DNA from: Burkholderia sp. BCC0322
Lineage (GTDB): Bacteria; Pseudomonadota; Gammaproteobacteria; Burkholderiales; Burkholderiaceae
Assembly: GCF_902833045.1 (NCBI RefSeq)
Contig: NZ_CADFDU010000010.1
Location: 186,001-250,000 of the forward strand
Direction: 5' to 3'
DNA: 64,000 nucleotides
Numbering within the stretch: the first letter of the stretch is position 1; every line of letters starts with the position of its first letter. Below are positions 11,355 through 19,622 of the stretch, piece by piece. A model generated the notes under the pieces. That model was given only the letters and a program-made list of their open reading frames with translations. It had not been told where the DNA came from and did not search any database. The translations under genes and the position numbers were made by a program.

Positions 11355-12776
11355 TCACCGCGCCGCCGTCGGCGGCATCGTCGCGCCCGTCTGCCGGCGC
11401 CGATACGCGCTGTCGCGCGTCGCGAGCCAGTAGTACAGCGGCGACGTCAGCGCGAGCCCCACGAGCCACGACAGGTCCGCGCCGCCGAGATGCGCGGGAA
11501 TCGGGCCCGCATACATCGGCGTGTTCATGAACGGAATCTGCACGAGGATGCCGATCGCATACGCGAGCAGCGCCTGCGGGTTGAAGCGGCCGTAGATCCC
11601 GCCGTCGGCCATGAAGATCGACTGGATGTCGTACTTGCCCTTGTGGATCACGTAAAAGTCGATCAGGTTGATCGCCGTCCACGGCACCAGCACGACCAGC
11701 AGCGCGAGCACCAGATCGACGAGGTTGCCGACGAAGTTCGTCGACGCGCCGATCGCCGCGTAGCAGCACGCGACGAAAATCACGACCGACACCACCGCAC
11801 GCGCCTTCGCGGTCGGAATCCACTTGTACGCGAACGTCTGCACCGACGTGATCACCGCGAGCACCGCGCCGTACAGGTTCAGCGCGTTGTGGCTGATCAC
11901 GCTCAGCAGGAACAGCACGAGCATCAGCGGGCCGAGCGGGCCCGTCGCCTGCTTGACCGCATCCATCGCGTCCGCGCCGGCCGGCACCGCGAGCACCGCG
12001 ACCGCGCCGAAGATGAACGCGAGCGTCGAGCCGATCGTGCAGCCGAGGTAGGTCGCCCAGAACGTCGACGCCACGCCGACGTTTTCCGGCAGATAGCGCG
12101 AATAGTCCGACACGTACGGCGCGAACGCGATCTGCCACAACGCCGACAGCGACACCGTCGCGAGCCATCCGGCGAAGTTGAAGCCGCCGCGCGTCAGGAA
12201 ATCGTCGGTCGACACGTGCGTGAGGATCATCCAGAAGCCGACCAGGATCCCGATGCCGAGCACCCACGTGCCGATCCGGTTCAGGATGTGGATGAACCGG
12301 TAGCCGACGATGCCGATCAATCCCGAGCCCACCGCGCCGATCACGATGCCGACGGGCACCGGCACCGACGACGCGATGCCGTGCACCGACTTGCCGGCAA
12401 GCACGATGTTCGATGCGAAGAAGCCGACGTACATCACGGCCGCGATCACGGTCACGAGCAGCGCGCCCCACGAACCGAACTGCGCGCGGCTCTGGATCAT
12501 CTGCGGGATGCCCATCTGCGGCCCCTGCGCCGAATGCAGCGCCATCAGCACGCCGCCGACCGCCTGGCCGACGACGATCGCGACGATGCCCCACATCAGG
12601 TTCAGGTGGAAGAGCTGCACGCCGAGCGCGCCGGTCACGATCGGCAGCGGCGCGATGTTGCCGCCGAACCAGAGCGTAAACAGGTCGCGCACCTTGCCGT
12701 GGCGCTCCGCGGGCGGCACGTAGCCGATCGTGTGTTTCTCTATCATCGGGGACGCGTTGGGGTCCACGTTCGTCAT
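11355..12776 (-). CDS. NCS1-family cytosine/purine/thiamine-type permease
   Basis: A 473-residue inner-membrane transporter with about twelve hydrophobic segments. It includes LFTLWFGGNIAPLPIVTGAL and QMGIPQMIQSRAQFGSWGAL, which mark NCS1 (CodB/HyuP/CytX) symporters of nucleobases and related heterocycles. GGAG lies 8 bases before the ATG. It is divergent from a LysR gene, and the catabolic operon beyond that gene (FMO, Rid, DUF1028, M20) probably acts on the imported compound. The substrate cannot be told from sequence; cytosine, hydantoin and pyrimidine breakdown products are all possible. Confidence 0.88.
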   Translation of the reverse strand: MTNVDPNASPMIEKHTIGYVPPAERHGKVRDLFTLWFGGNIAPLPIVTGALGVQLFHLNLMWGIVAIVVGQAVGGVLMALHSAQGPQMGIPQMIQSRAQFGSWGALLVTVIAAVMYVGFFASNIVLAGKSVHGIASSVPVPVGIVIGAVGSGLIGIVGYRFIHILNRIGTWVLGIGILVGFWMILTHVSTDDFLTRGGFNFAGWLATVSLSALWQIAFAPYVSDYSRYLPENVGVASTFWATYLGCTIGSTLAFIFGAVAVLAVPAGADAMDAVKQATGPLGPLMLVLFLLSVISHNALNLYGAVLAVITSVQTFAYKWIPTAKARAVVSVVIFVACCYAAIGASTNFVGNLVDLVLALLVVLVPWTAINLIDFYVIHKGKYDIQSIFMADGGIYGRFNPQALLAYAIGILVQIPFMNTPMYAGPIPAHLGGADLSWLVGLALTSPLYYWLATRDSAYRRRQTGATMPPTAAR

Positions 12777-13012
12777 GGTGAGGTCTCCTGTCCTGCGCGG
12801 CGATGCGCGCTTGCCGTGTCAGCCGGCGCGCGTCGGGGTGCGCGCCTGCAATCGGGTCCGGATACGCGAGCGACGACGCACCGCTTGCACGCGCGGCGGT
12901 GTCGAACGAAGCGGACGATGCGCATGCGGGGACGGATGCCTTGTCCCGCCAGTGCGTGCGCGGCCTCGTCGTGATCCAGGTTGGAGACGATGGTGCGCCA
13001 CGACCCTCGCGG

Positions 13013-13037
13013 CCGGAAAATACTAAAAATATTTCCG
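13013..13037. promoter_or_regulatory. Imperfect palindrome, candidate LysR operator
   Basis: CCGGAAAATA and TATTTCCGG form an inverted repeat with a single extra base and an A-rich centre. It is the only AT-rich patch in the permease/lysR divergent interval. The position, about 125 bases before the LysR start, suits an autoregulatory LysR binding site. Confidence 0.45.
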
Positions 13038-13162
13038 GGACATACGAAAAAGCTCTGCAGCGGGAATACCGGCGCCGGGGGGCTTTCAGGTAAGGTGCTA
13101 CGCAAAACCATGGACAGATTGCGCCCGCGGCGGCACGCCGGGGCCGTGCATCAGAGGTGCTT

Positions 13163-14086
13163 GTGGCTCACTACACTTTGCGGCAACTGAAATACTTCGT
13201 GACGACGGTGGAATCGGGCAGCGTCGCCGAGGCCTCGCGCCAGCTCTTCATCGCGCAGCCGTCGATCTCCAGCGCGATCAAGGGGCTCGAGGAAAGCTTC
13301 GGCGTGAAGCTGTTCATCCGCCATCACGCGCAGGGCGTGTCGTTGACCCCGAGCGGCACGCGCTTCTACCGGAAAGCGCAGGAGCTGTTGCGCATCGCGC
13401 ACGAGTTCGAACAGAACGCGCTTGCCGACAACGACGTGATCACCGGGCAAATCGACATCGGCTGCTTCGAGACGGTCGCGCCGCTCTATCTGCCGCAACT
13501 GATCGCGGGGTTCCGCGAGCGCTATCCGGGCGTCAACATCCGGCTGCGCGACGGCGACCAGCAGGAACTCGTGCAGGGCCTGACGTCCGGCACGTTCGAT
13601 CTCGCGCTCATGTACGACCACGATCTCGACGGCACGATCGAGACCGAGCCGCTGATGCCGCCGCAACAGCCCTACGTGCTGCTGCCGGAAAATCACCGGT
13701 TCGCGGGCCAGACGCACGTATCGCTGCGCGACCTCTGTGTCGAGCCGATGATCCTGCTCGACGTGCAGCCGAGCCGCACGTATTTCGTCAGCCTGTTTCA
13801 TGAGCTTGGGCTCACGCCGAACATCGTGTTCGGGTCGCCGTCGATCGAGATGGTGCGCGGGATGGTCGGCCAGGGGTTCGGCTTCTCGCTGCTCGTCACG
13901 CGCCCGCATTCCGAATACACGTACGACGGCCAGCGGGTCGTGACGATCGGCCTCAGCGAAACGGTGAGCCCGTCGGGGCTCGTGAGCGCGCGGCTGAAAC
14001 GCGGGCAACTCACGAAGCAGGCGCAGTCGTTCGTCGATTTCTGCCGCGAGCGGCTCGCGCGGATCGCCGCGGAATCGGCGCGATAA
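13163..14086 (+). CDS. LysR-family transcriptional regulator
   Basis: A 307-residue protein with a LysR winged-helix N-terminus (MAHYTLRQLKYFVTTVESGS, AEASRQLFIAQPSISSAIKG) and a full effector-binding domain with typical QIDIGCFETVAPLYLPQLI. I chose GTG 13163 because AGAGG sits 5 bases upstream; GTG 13157 would add two residues. The gene is divergent from the NCS1 permease and convergent with the four-gene catabolic operon. It is therefore the likely local activator of both, responding to the imported substrate or an intermediate. Confidence 0.9.
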   Translation: MAHYTLRQLKYFVTTVESGSVAEASRQLFIAQPSISSAIKGLEESFGVKLFIRHHAQGVSLTPSGTRFYRKAQELLRIAHEFEQNALADNDVITGQIDIGCFETVAPLYLPQLIAGFRERYPGVNIRLRDGDQQELVQGLTSGTFDLALMYDHDLDGTIETEPLMPPQQPYVLLPENHRFAGQTHVSLRDLCVEPMILLDVQPSRTYFVSLFHELGLTPNIVFGSPSIEMVRGMVGQGFGFSLLVTRPHSEYTYDGQRVVTIGLSETVSPSGLVSARLKRGQLTKQAQSFVDFCRERLARIAAESAR

Positions 14087-14098
14087 GGAACAGGAAAA

Positions 14099-14127
14099 CG
14101 CACGCGCCGCGGAATGCGGTGCGTGCG
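14099..14127. terminator. Hairpin between convergent lysR and M20 genes
   Basis: Twelve bases (14099-14110) pair with 14116-14127 with one G-U wobble around a GGAAT loop, in the 59-base gap between two convergent stops. An A-rich tract just upstream gives T residues on the minus-strand transcript, so it can serve the M20 operon as an intrinsic terminator. Confidence 0.55.
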
Positions 14128-14145
14128 GGTCGGCCGCTCGGCGGT

Positions 14146-15309
14146 TCAGGCGGCCGCAGCGAGATGCGCGGCGAGACGCCCCAGCATCGCGTCGCAGCCG
14201 TGGAGCTGGTCGAGCGTGACGAACTCGTCGGGCTTGTGTCCCTGGTCCATGCTGCCGGGCCCGCATACCACGGTCGGAATGCCGGCCTGGCCGAACAGCC
14301 CGCCCTCGGTGCCGAACGCCACCGTGCCGAATGCGTCGGAGCCGGTCAGCATCGCGAGCAGGCGTGCGGCCTCGCTGTCCGGCGCGGTCGCGAGCCCCGG
14401 ATACGCACCCAGCGGCTGCAATTGGATATCGGTATCGGGCTGCACCGCACGCATCCTCGGCAACAGTTCGGATTCCGCATAGGCCTGCAGCTTCCTCGGC
14501 ACGTCGTGCGCATCGAAATCCGGCAGCGCCCGCACCTCGAAATCGAATTCGCATTCGGCCGGCACGATGTTCAGCGCGCGGCCGCCCTTGATCAGCCCGG
14601 TCTGCACGGTCGAGAACGGCGGGTCGAATCGTGCGTCGTGCCGTTCGGGCCGCGCGAGCGCCGCACCGATCTCGCCGAGCCGGCCGATCAGCTTCGCCGC
14701 GTAGTCGATCGCGTTGACACCCGACGGCGCATACGCAGAGTGGCACGCGGCGCCCTTCACGTGGCAGCGCATCGCGAGCTTGCCCTTGTGACCGAGCACC
14801 GGCTTCAGTTCCGTCGGCTCGCCGATCAGGCACAGGCGCGGCCGGTGCTCGCGCGCGGCCAGTTCCGCGAGCATCGGCCGCACGCCGAGACAGCCGACTT
14901 CCTCGTCGTACGAGAACGCGAGATGCACGGGCACGCTCAGCGGCCGTGCGACGAATGTCGGTACGGCCGCGAGCACCGACGCGATGAAGCCCTTCATGTC
15001 GGCCGTGCCGCGGCCGTACAGCCGGCCGTCGCGCTCGATCAGCCGGAACGGCTCGACCGTCCACGCCTGCCCGTCGACCGGCACCACGTCGGTATGGCCC
15101 GACAGCGCGATGCCGCCGCGATCGCGCGGCCCGATCGTCGCGTACAGGCTCGCCTTCGTGCGTTGCGCGTTGTAGAACAGCTCGCTCTCGATGCCGAAGC
15201 CCGCGAGATAGTCGCGGATGAAGCCGATCATCTCGAGGTTCGAATCGCGGCTGACCGTCGCGAAACCGATCAGCCGCTCGAGCAGCGCACGGCTCGACGG
15301 TTCACTCAT
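14146..15309 (-). CDS. M20-family metallo-amidohydrolase (ArgE-like)
   Basis: A 387-residue enzyme with the di-zinc M20 motifs: GHTDVVPVD (metal His), GRGTADMKG (metal Asp), SYDEEVGCLG (catalytic Glu pair), LIGEPTEL and, near the end, SMDQGHKPDEF (metal His). It resembles acetylornithine deacetylase, but M20 enzymes also remove formyl or carbamoyl groups from pyrimidine-derived amines. Being last in an operon with a flavin monooxygenase, a Rid protein and DUF1028, and near an NCS1 permease, it more likely hydrolyses an amide in heterocycle catabolism than serves arginine synthesis. Its start overlaps the DUF1028 stop by 8 bases. Confidence 0.85.
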   Translation of the reverse strand: MSEPSSRALLERLIGFATVSRDSNLEMIGFIRDYLAGFGIESELFYNAQRTKASLYATIGPRDRGGIALSGHTDVVPVDGQAWTVEPFRLIERDGRLYGRGTADMKGFIASVLAAVPTFVARPLSVPVHLAFSYDEEVGCLGVRPMLAELAAREHRPRLCLIGEPTELKPVLGHKGKLAMRCHVKGAACHSAYAPSGVNAIDYAAKLIGRLGEIGAALARPERHDARFDPPFSTVQTGLIKGGRALNIVPAECEFDFEVRALPDFDAHDVPRKLQAYAESELLPRMRAVQPDTDIQLQPLGAYPGLATAPDSEAARLLAMLTGSDAFGTVAFGTEGGLFGQAGIPTVVCGPGSMDQGHKPDEFVTLDQLHGCDAMLGRLAAHLAAAA

Positions 15310-15979
15310 CGCCCGGCACTCCGTAGCGCGGTGCGGCAGTCGGGTTCAGCGCGCGCGTCTGGTAGTCCTGCATCTGCGGCCGATAAGCCTGCCACAGCGC
15401 ATCGAGCTGCCCGATCGGATCGGCATCGGCCCAGTCGACGCGCAGGTCGACGATCGGCCAGGTCACGTCGCCGGCCACCTTCAGCGCGGCCGAATGCACC
15501 GGCCCCGCCTCGCCGCCGGCCGCCATCGCCGCGTGCATCGCGGCCAGCAGGCGCTCGGCGAGCAGGCCGGGCGCCTGTTCGAAGGCACGCACCATCGCGT
15601 CGATCACGGCCGGCGCGGCCAGCAGGTTGCCGGCCGCCACGCATTGCTCGCCCTGCACCGCGTGATGCGTGCCGAGCGCTTCCTTGCCGGTGAAGCACGC
15701 CGTCTGCCCCTGCCCGTCGATCACCGTGACCTGCCGGTACTGGCTCCAGCCGTTCGCGCTGAGCGCACGGTCGAGCGCCGCGCCGGGCGCGAGCTGTTCG
15801 TGCTCGACCAGGTCGAGGATCTGGGGCCCAAGCGCCGGCAGCGTGATGTTCTGCGTCGCGACGGCGCCGACGCCTGCGCGCACCCACGGGCAGCGCGCGC
15901 CCACCGCGATGCTCGACGAGCTGATCGCGATGCCGAGCTGGCCCGTCTCCGGGCAACGCCCGACGATCGAGAAAGTCAT
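15302..15979 (-). CDS. DUF1028 protein
   Basis: A 225-residue protein matching the DUF1028 Ntn-hydrolase-like family: MTFSIVGRCPETGQLGIAIS at the N-terminus, then GVGAVATQNITLP and GQTACFTGKEALG. The biochemical role is unsettled; members commonly neighbour amidohydrolases and Rid proteins. Start ATG 15979 is the first in a conserved context, and the longer reading frame upstream runs through the Rid gene. It overlaps the M20 start by 8 bases and follows the Rid gene by 8 bases, so the three are tightly coupled. Confidence 0.85.
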   Translation of the reverse strand: MTFSIVGRCPETGQLGIAISSSSIAVGARCPWVRAGVGAVATQNITLPALGPQILDLVEHEQLAPGAALDRALSANGWSQYRQVTVIDGQGQTACFTGKEALGTHHAVQGEQCVAAGNLLAAPAVIDAMVRAFEQAPGLLAERLLAAMHAAMAAGGEAGPVHSAALKVAGDVTWPIVDLRVDWADADPIGQLDALWQAYRPQMQDYQTRALNPTAAPRYGVPGDE

Positions 15980-15987
15980 GTCGCCTC

Positions 15988-16425
15988 CTATGCGCGGTTC
16001 GGCTGCCAGTGGTCCGGGATCACGGCGATCACGTCGATTTCCATCAGCCATTGCGGCTGGCCGAGCGCGGACACGACGAGCCCCGTCGAGATCGGAAACA
16101 CGCCCTTCAGCCACTTGCCGACTTCCTGGTACACCGGCTCGCGATAGCGCGGGTCGATCAGGTAGGTCGTCGTCTTCACGATGTGCGTGAGGTCGCTGCC
16201 GGCTTCCTCCAGCAGCTGCTTGACGTTCTTCATCGCCTGCCCGGCCTGCGCGCGCGCGTCGCCGAGGCCGATCAGGTTGCCGTCGAAATCGGTGCCGACC
16301 TGGCCGCGCACGTAGACGGTATTGCCCGCCCGCACGGCCTGGCACAGGTCGTTGTCGAGCGTCTGGTTCGGGTAGGTATCCTTCGTGTTGAACATGCGGA
16401 TACGGGTATGGGTGGGTTGGCTCAT
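15988..16425 (-). CDS. Rid-family (YjgF/YER057c/UK114) protein
   Basis: A 145-residue Rid-fold protein: DNDLCQAVRAGNTVYVRGQV, QAMKNVKQLLEEAGSDLTHI and a terminal PQWLMEIDVIAVIP. Archetypal RidA imine deaminases carry an arginine in the segment here reading PQW; a Trp occupies the expected place. This protein is therefore probably not a standard 2-iminoacid deaminase and may belong to one of the arginine-lacking Rid subgroups found in catabolic clusters. The start is ATG 16425; it lies 74 bases downstream of the monooxygenase stop. Confidence 0.85.
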   Translation of the reverse strand: MSQPTHTRIRMFNTKDTYPNQTLDNDLCQAVRAGNTVYVRGQVGTDFDGNLIGLGDARAQAGQAMKNVKQLLEEAGSDLTHIVKTTTYLIDPRYREPVYQEVGKWLKGVFPISTGLVVSALGQPQWLMEIDVIAVIPDHWQPNRA

Positions 16426-16499
16426 CGAAATCCTTCGGTTGTCGGAGGTCACGCCGCCGCACCGGATGCACACGCGGTGCGGCAGGCGGCACGGGTTCG

Positions 16500-17840
16500 T
16501 CAGTTCACCGCGACGGCAAGCGGTTGCGCGTCGGCGTGCGCCGCGACGCCGTCCTGCTCCGCGTGCGAGGCCGAGCGGCGCTGCGATGCATGGTGGTATG
16601 CGAGGTAGGTGCGCTGGATCGCGATGTGATCGGCGATATGCCGCGCGTCGTGCCACACGCCCCAGATGAAGCTGGAGCCGCGCCGCGACAGCCACGGCAG
16701 CCCGAGAAAATAGATGCCCGGCTCCTTCGACACGCCGCGCTGGTGCTGCGGCTTGCCGTTGTCGGCGAACGCGTCGACCTTCAGCCAGTCGTAGTCGACC
16801 GCGTAGCCGGTCGCCCAGATGATCGACGTGACGCCCGCGCCGGCAAGGTCGAGCGCGAGGATCGGATGCGCGACGCAGTCGGGGTTCGGCAGGATGCGGC
16901 GCGCGTCGGGCTCTTCCGGCAGGTCGAGGCCGTTGCGTGCCGCATAGGCATCGGCGGAGTCGAGCAGCGACAGGTAGTTCTCGTCGCCGCGTGCGAGATT
17001 GATCGCCAGGTCGCGCTCGAACACGGCCACGCCGCCGTCGAACGACTTCGTCAGCCCGACGAGCGTCACGCCCTGGTTCGCCAGCCTGCGGAAATCCACG
17101 GTATGGCCGCCGCGCGCGCCGCTCACCGCGATCGTCACGTGTTCGCGGCCGGGCGTCGCGACTTCCTTGTCCCATTCGCCGAGCACGCCGAGCCACCAGC
17201 AGAAGTCGCGGCCGCGATACGCACGCGGCGGGCGATCGTGCGGGCCGACCGACAGGTACACCTGCCGGCCCGCGCGCTGCAGCTCGTCGGCGATCTGCAC
17301 GCCCGACGATCCCGCGCCGACCACCAGCACCGCCCCGTCCGGAAGCTGGCCCGGGTTGCGATAGTCGGCGGAATGGAGCTGCACGAGGCGCGCATCGTCC
17401 GGCGCGATCGGCGGAATCACCGGGCGCTGGAACGGCCCGGTCGCGACGACCACGCGGTTCGCCTCGATCGTGCCATCGGACGTCTCGACGATGAAACCCG
17501 GCTTGCCCGTATTGCGCACGACCTTCGTCACCTCGACGCCGGTGCGAATCGGCGCGGCGAACTTGCGCGCATACGCTTCGAAGTAGTCGGCGACCTGGTC
17601 TTTCGATGCGAACGCGTCAGGATCGAGGCCGTCGAATTCGAGGCCGGGGAAGCGATCGTGCCACGCAGGGCCGTTCGCGACCAGCGAATCCCAGCGCCCC
17701 GTGCGCCAGCGTTCGGCGATGCGGCTGCGCTCCAGCACGAGATGCGGCACGCCCAGCTTGCCCAGGTGCTCGCTCATGGCCACGCCGGCCTGTCCGGCGC
17801 CGACGACGAGCGTATCGATTGAGGTTGTTTCGACTGCCAC
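16500..17840 (-). CDS. FAD/NADPH-dependent flavin monooxygenase (FMO/CzcO type)
   Basis: A 446-residue class B flavoprotein. It has an N-terminal FAD-binding GAGQAGVAMSEHL (about residue 13), an NADPH-binding GAGSSGVQIADEL (about residue 178) and between them an FMO-like LVQLHSADYRN. It is predicted to oxygenate a small substrate at N, S or a ring carbon in the cytosol. The start is GTG 17840 (product MAVETTSID). It is the first gene of the operon continuing with Rid, DUF1028 and M20. The substrate is unknown; the local NCS1 permease suggests a nitrogen heterocycle. Confidence 0.85.
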   Translation of the reverse strand: MAVETTSIDTLVVGAGQAGVAMSEHLGKLGVPHLVLERSRIAERWRTGRWDSLVANGPAWHDRFPGLEFDGLDPDAFASKDQVADYFEAYARKFAAPIRTGVEVTKVVRNTGKPGFIVETSDGTIEANRVVVATGPFQRPVIPPIAPDDARLVQLHSADYRNPGQLPDGAVLVVGAGSSGVQIADELQRAGRQVYLSVGPHDRPPRAYRGRDFCWWLGVLGEWDKEVATPGREHVTIAVSGARGGHTVDFRRLANQGVTLVGLTKSFDGGVAVFERDLAINLARGDENYLSLLDSADAYAARNGLDLPEEPDARRILPNPDCVAHPILALDLAGAGVTSIIWATGYAVDYDWLKVDAFADNGKPQHQRGVSKEPGIYFLGLPWLSRRGSSFIWGVWHDARHIADHIAIQRTYLAYHHASQRRSASHAEQDGVAAHADAQPLAVAVN

Positions 17841-18090
17841 GGCTGTCTCCTTCTGAAGTGCGGCTCGATGCGACGTTCTTGCTGCCGCACGAGTTGGAAT
17901 GGAGACATTCTGCTGACACCCCGCCGGGGGCGAAATGATGATTTTTGTCGTTGTTGATGAGCAAAAAGCTGGGGGGGAGGCGCGACTGGCCGCGCCGGGC
18001 GTCGCCCATTGCAGGCGCCCGCCGCCCCCCGGCCGGATGGCGGGCCCCGCCCGCTGGCCCGGCGCGCATGTCCCACGCCGGCCGTCGCAC

Positions 18091-18336
18091 CTAAGCCTGC
18101 GGATTCACGTTGCGGAAACGCGGGCCGTCAAACACCGGCTTCGACAGATCCGTATAGCTTCGCAGGTACGCGACTCGTCCGGAGACAGCGTGTCCAGCCG
18201 CGCGAGCGCGGCCGGCGGCACCGGGTGGCGCAGGAGGTTGAAGCACGACAGCACCCGCAGATCCACCATGCCGTGCACTGCCGCGCCGAGCGACTTCCAC
18301 GCGTCTATGCCCTCCGGTTTATTTTTGCCATCCTAA
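18091..18336 (-). pseudogene. Frameshifted C-terminal gene remnant
   Basis: Two overlapping minus-strand frames both show good codon use over adjoining halves. One runs from 18336 to about 18170 (AWKSLGAAVHGMVDLRVLSC, ending in LARLDTLSPDES); the other takes over as RVAYLRSYTDLSKPVFDGPR and stops at 18091. A one-base shift near 18165-18175 joins them into a single C-terminus. No start codon precedes the first half, which begins right after the stop of the membrane-protein gene and in the same frame as that gene. I do not recognise the parent family. Confidence 0.45.
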
Positions 18337-19097
18337 GCAACAGGACCGTTTTTATTGCGCAGGCGATCTTTCAACGACACCTCCGCGAGTGCAGCGCGAT
18401 CGCTCAGCGCGTAGAACGCCAGCATGCTGACGAGCATCGCAACGGCCACGCCGTTCGTGTCCCAACGCAGTCCCATGCCGAACGCCAATGCCTTGATCGC
18501 GCTCATGCCGAGTGCCATGACGAGCAACATCGCCGCCAATTCAAGCGCGACCCGAACCGGAGCCAGAAACCGAGCGCGTACCGTGCTGCGCCGATGCCCG
18601 GCCTTGCGGTCGACCTCGCGCCGGATCAACAGCGCCAGCATGGCCAGCATCGACATCGGAAACCATTGGAGATGGAGCACGAGCGAATTCCACATGGCGC
18701 CGGCATCGAGGGTTCCTCCGCAGAGGTTGAGGACGGCATCCAGCGGGGAGCGCATCGCATCGAGCGTCAAGCCCGTGCAGATCGCGGCCATGCACCACAG
18801 CATCGACCGGCGCGCACACCTGCCGGGCGAGCCGCTGCGCGTCGAGTAGCCGGCGATGCCGCAGGCAATCGCGCCGATGCCGTTCCATATCCAGCCGGAA
18901 GGGACACCTTGCAGCCGGGTCGGCAAGTCGCACGTCAGGAAACCGAGGAACGCGAACGCCAGCCCGCCGCGTACGCGTTCTGACCTCGAAACCATGGCGA
19001 TTCGCGCAGGCCCGATCCCGGCGCACGCGCGGATCGCGTCCGTCGCCGTCGCCGGACGCCCGGCCGTGTCGGCCGGTGGTGCGGTCGGAGCCGTCAT
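18333..19097 (-). CDS. Multi-span membrane protein in tyrosinase operon
   Basis: A 254-residue protein with about six hydrophobic segments after a 35-residue hydrophilic N-terminus (GGLAFAFLGFLTCDL, WNGIGAIACGIAGY, MLWCMAAICTGLTL, FPMSMLAMLALLI, LAAMLLVMALGMSAIKALAF, VAMLVSMLAFYAL). Fourteen or so Cys and Met residues in and near the membrane part could fit metal handling, but no known copper-transport motif is present. It starts 6 bases after the preceding gene's stop, so it belongs to the tyrosinase operon. Family not recognised; an alternative start is the Met near 18996. Confidence 0.6.
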   Translation of the reverse strand: MTAPTAPPADTAGRPATATDAIRACAGIGPARIAMVSRSERVRGGLAFAFLGFLTCDLPTRLQGVPSGWIWNGIGAIACGIAGYSTRSGSPGRCARRSMLWCMAAICTGLTLDAMRSPLDAVLNLCGGTLDAGAMWNSLVLHLQWFPMSMLAMLALLIRREVDRKAGHRRSTVRARFLAPVRVALELAAMLLVMALGMSAIKALAFGMGLRWDTNGVAVAMLVSMLAFYALSDRAALAEVSLKDRLRNKNGPVA

Positions 19098-19103
19098 GGC
19101 CGT

Positions 19104-19535
19104 TCAGGCGGGATCTCTCATCACCGCATACCACGAGCACACCACGCCGGCCGGCGCGACGCCGCCGTCGCCGCTCGCATGCGGAACCGTGCGGACGATC
19201 GAACCGGTCAGCGCCGGACGCTGATCGATACCATTGGGCCAGGGCGCGCTCACGTACCCGACATAGTCGTAGACCCATTCCTCGCCGCCGACCACGCCGC
19301 GCCCCTGGAATCGCACCGTGCCGGGATTCCCGTAGCTGATCCAGCCGTTGAGTTGCAGTTCCCATCCCGGGCCGAAAATGCGCCCCTTGAAAATGCCCGC
19401 CGGTGCCTGCGCGATCTCGATCGTGCCGAGGCCGAATTCAAGGTCGTTGAATGCGGTCGCAGGGTCGGGATCGTTCAGGAAACTGCGGTAGGTCCACAGC
19501 CCCGCCAGGCTGCCGGTTTCGGGTGTGTAGCTCAT
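19104..19535 (-). CDS. Tyrosinase-associated small protein, unknown
   Basis: A 143-residue soluble protein without signal peptide: TGSLAGLWTYRSFLNDPD at the start, then a series of beta-like segments (TIEIAQAPAGIFKGRIFG, WELQLNGWISYGNPGTVRFQ, EWVYDYVGYVSAPWP). The pattern suggests a small beta-barrel, lipocalin-like in spacing. It lies 87 bases after the tyrosinase stop on the same strand and may act as an accessory or caddie-like protein, though no copper-binding cluster is visible. The function is inferred only from position. Confidence 0.65.
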   Translation of the reverse strand: MSYTPETGSLAGLWTYRSFLNDPDPATAFNDLEFGLGTIEIAQAPAGIFKGRIFGPGWELQLNGWISYGNPGTVRFQGRGVVGGEEWVYDYVGYVSAPWPNGIDQRPALTGSIVRTVPHASGDGGVAPAGVVCSWYAVMRDPA

Positions 19536-19622
19536 GCCTGCGCCTCTCCTTCATGTCCACGTTGTCGACGTGCCGCGGTGAACCGGCGCCAGGCAACGGC
19601 GCCGGTTCGTCACGCGCCGCGG

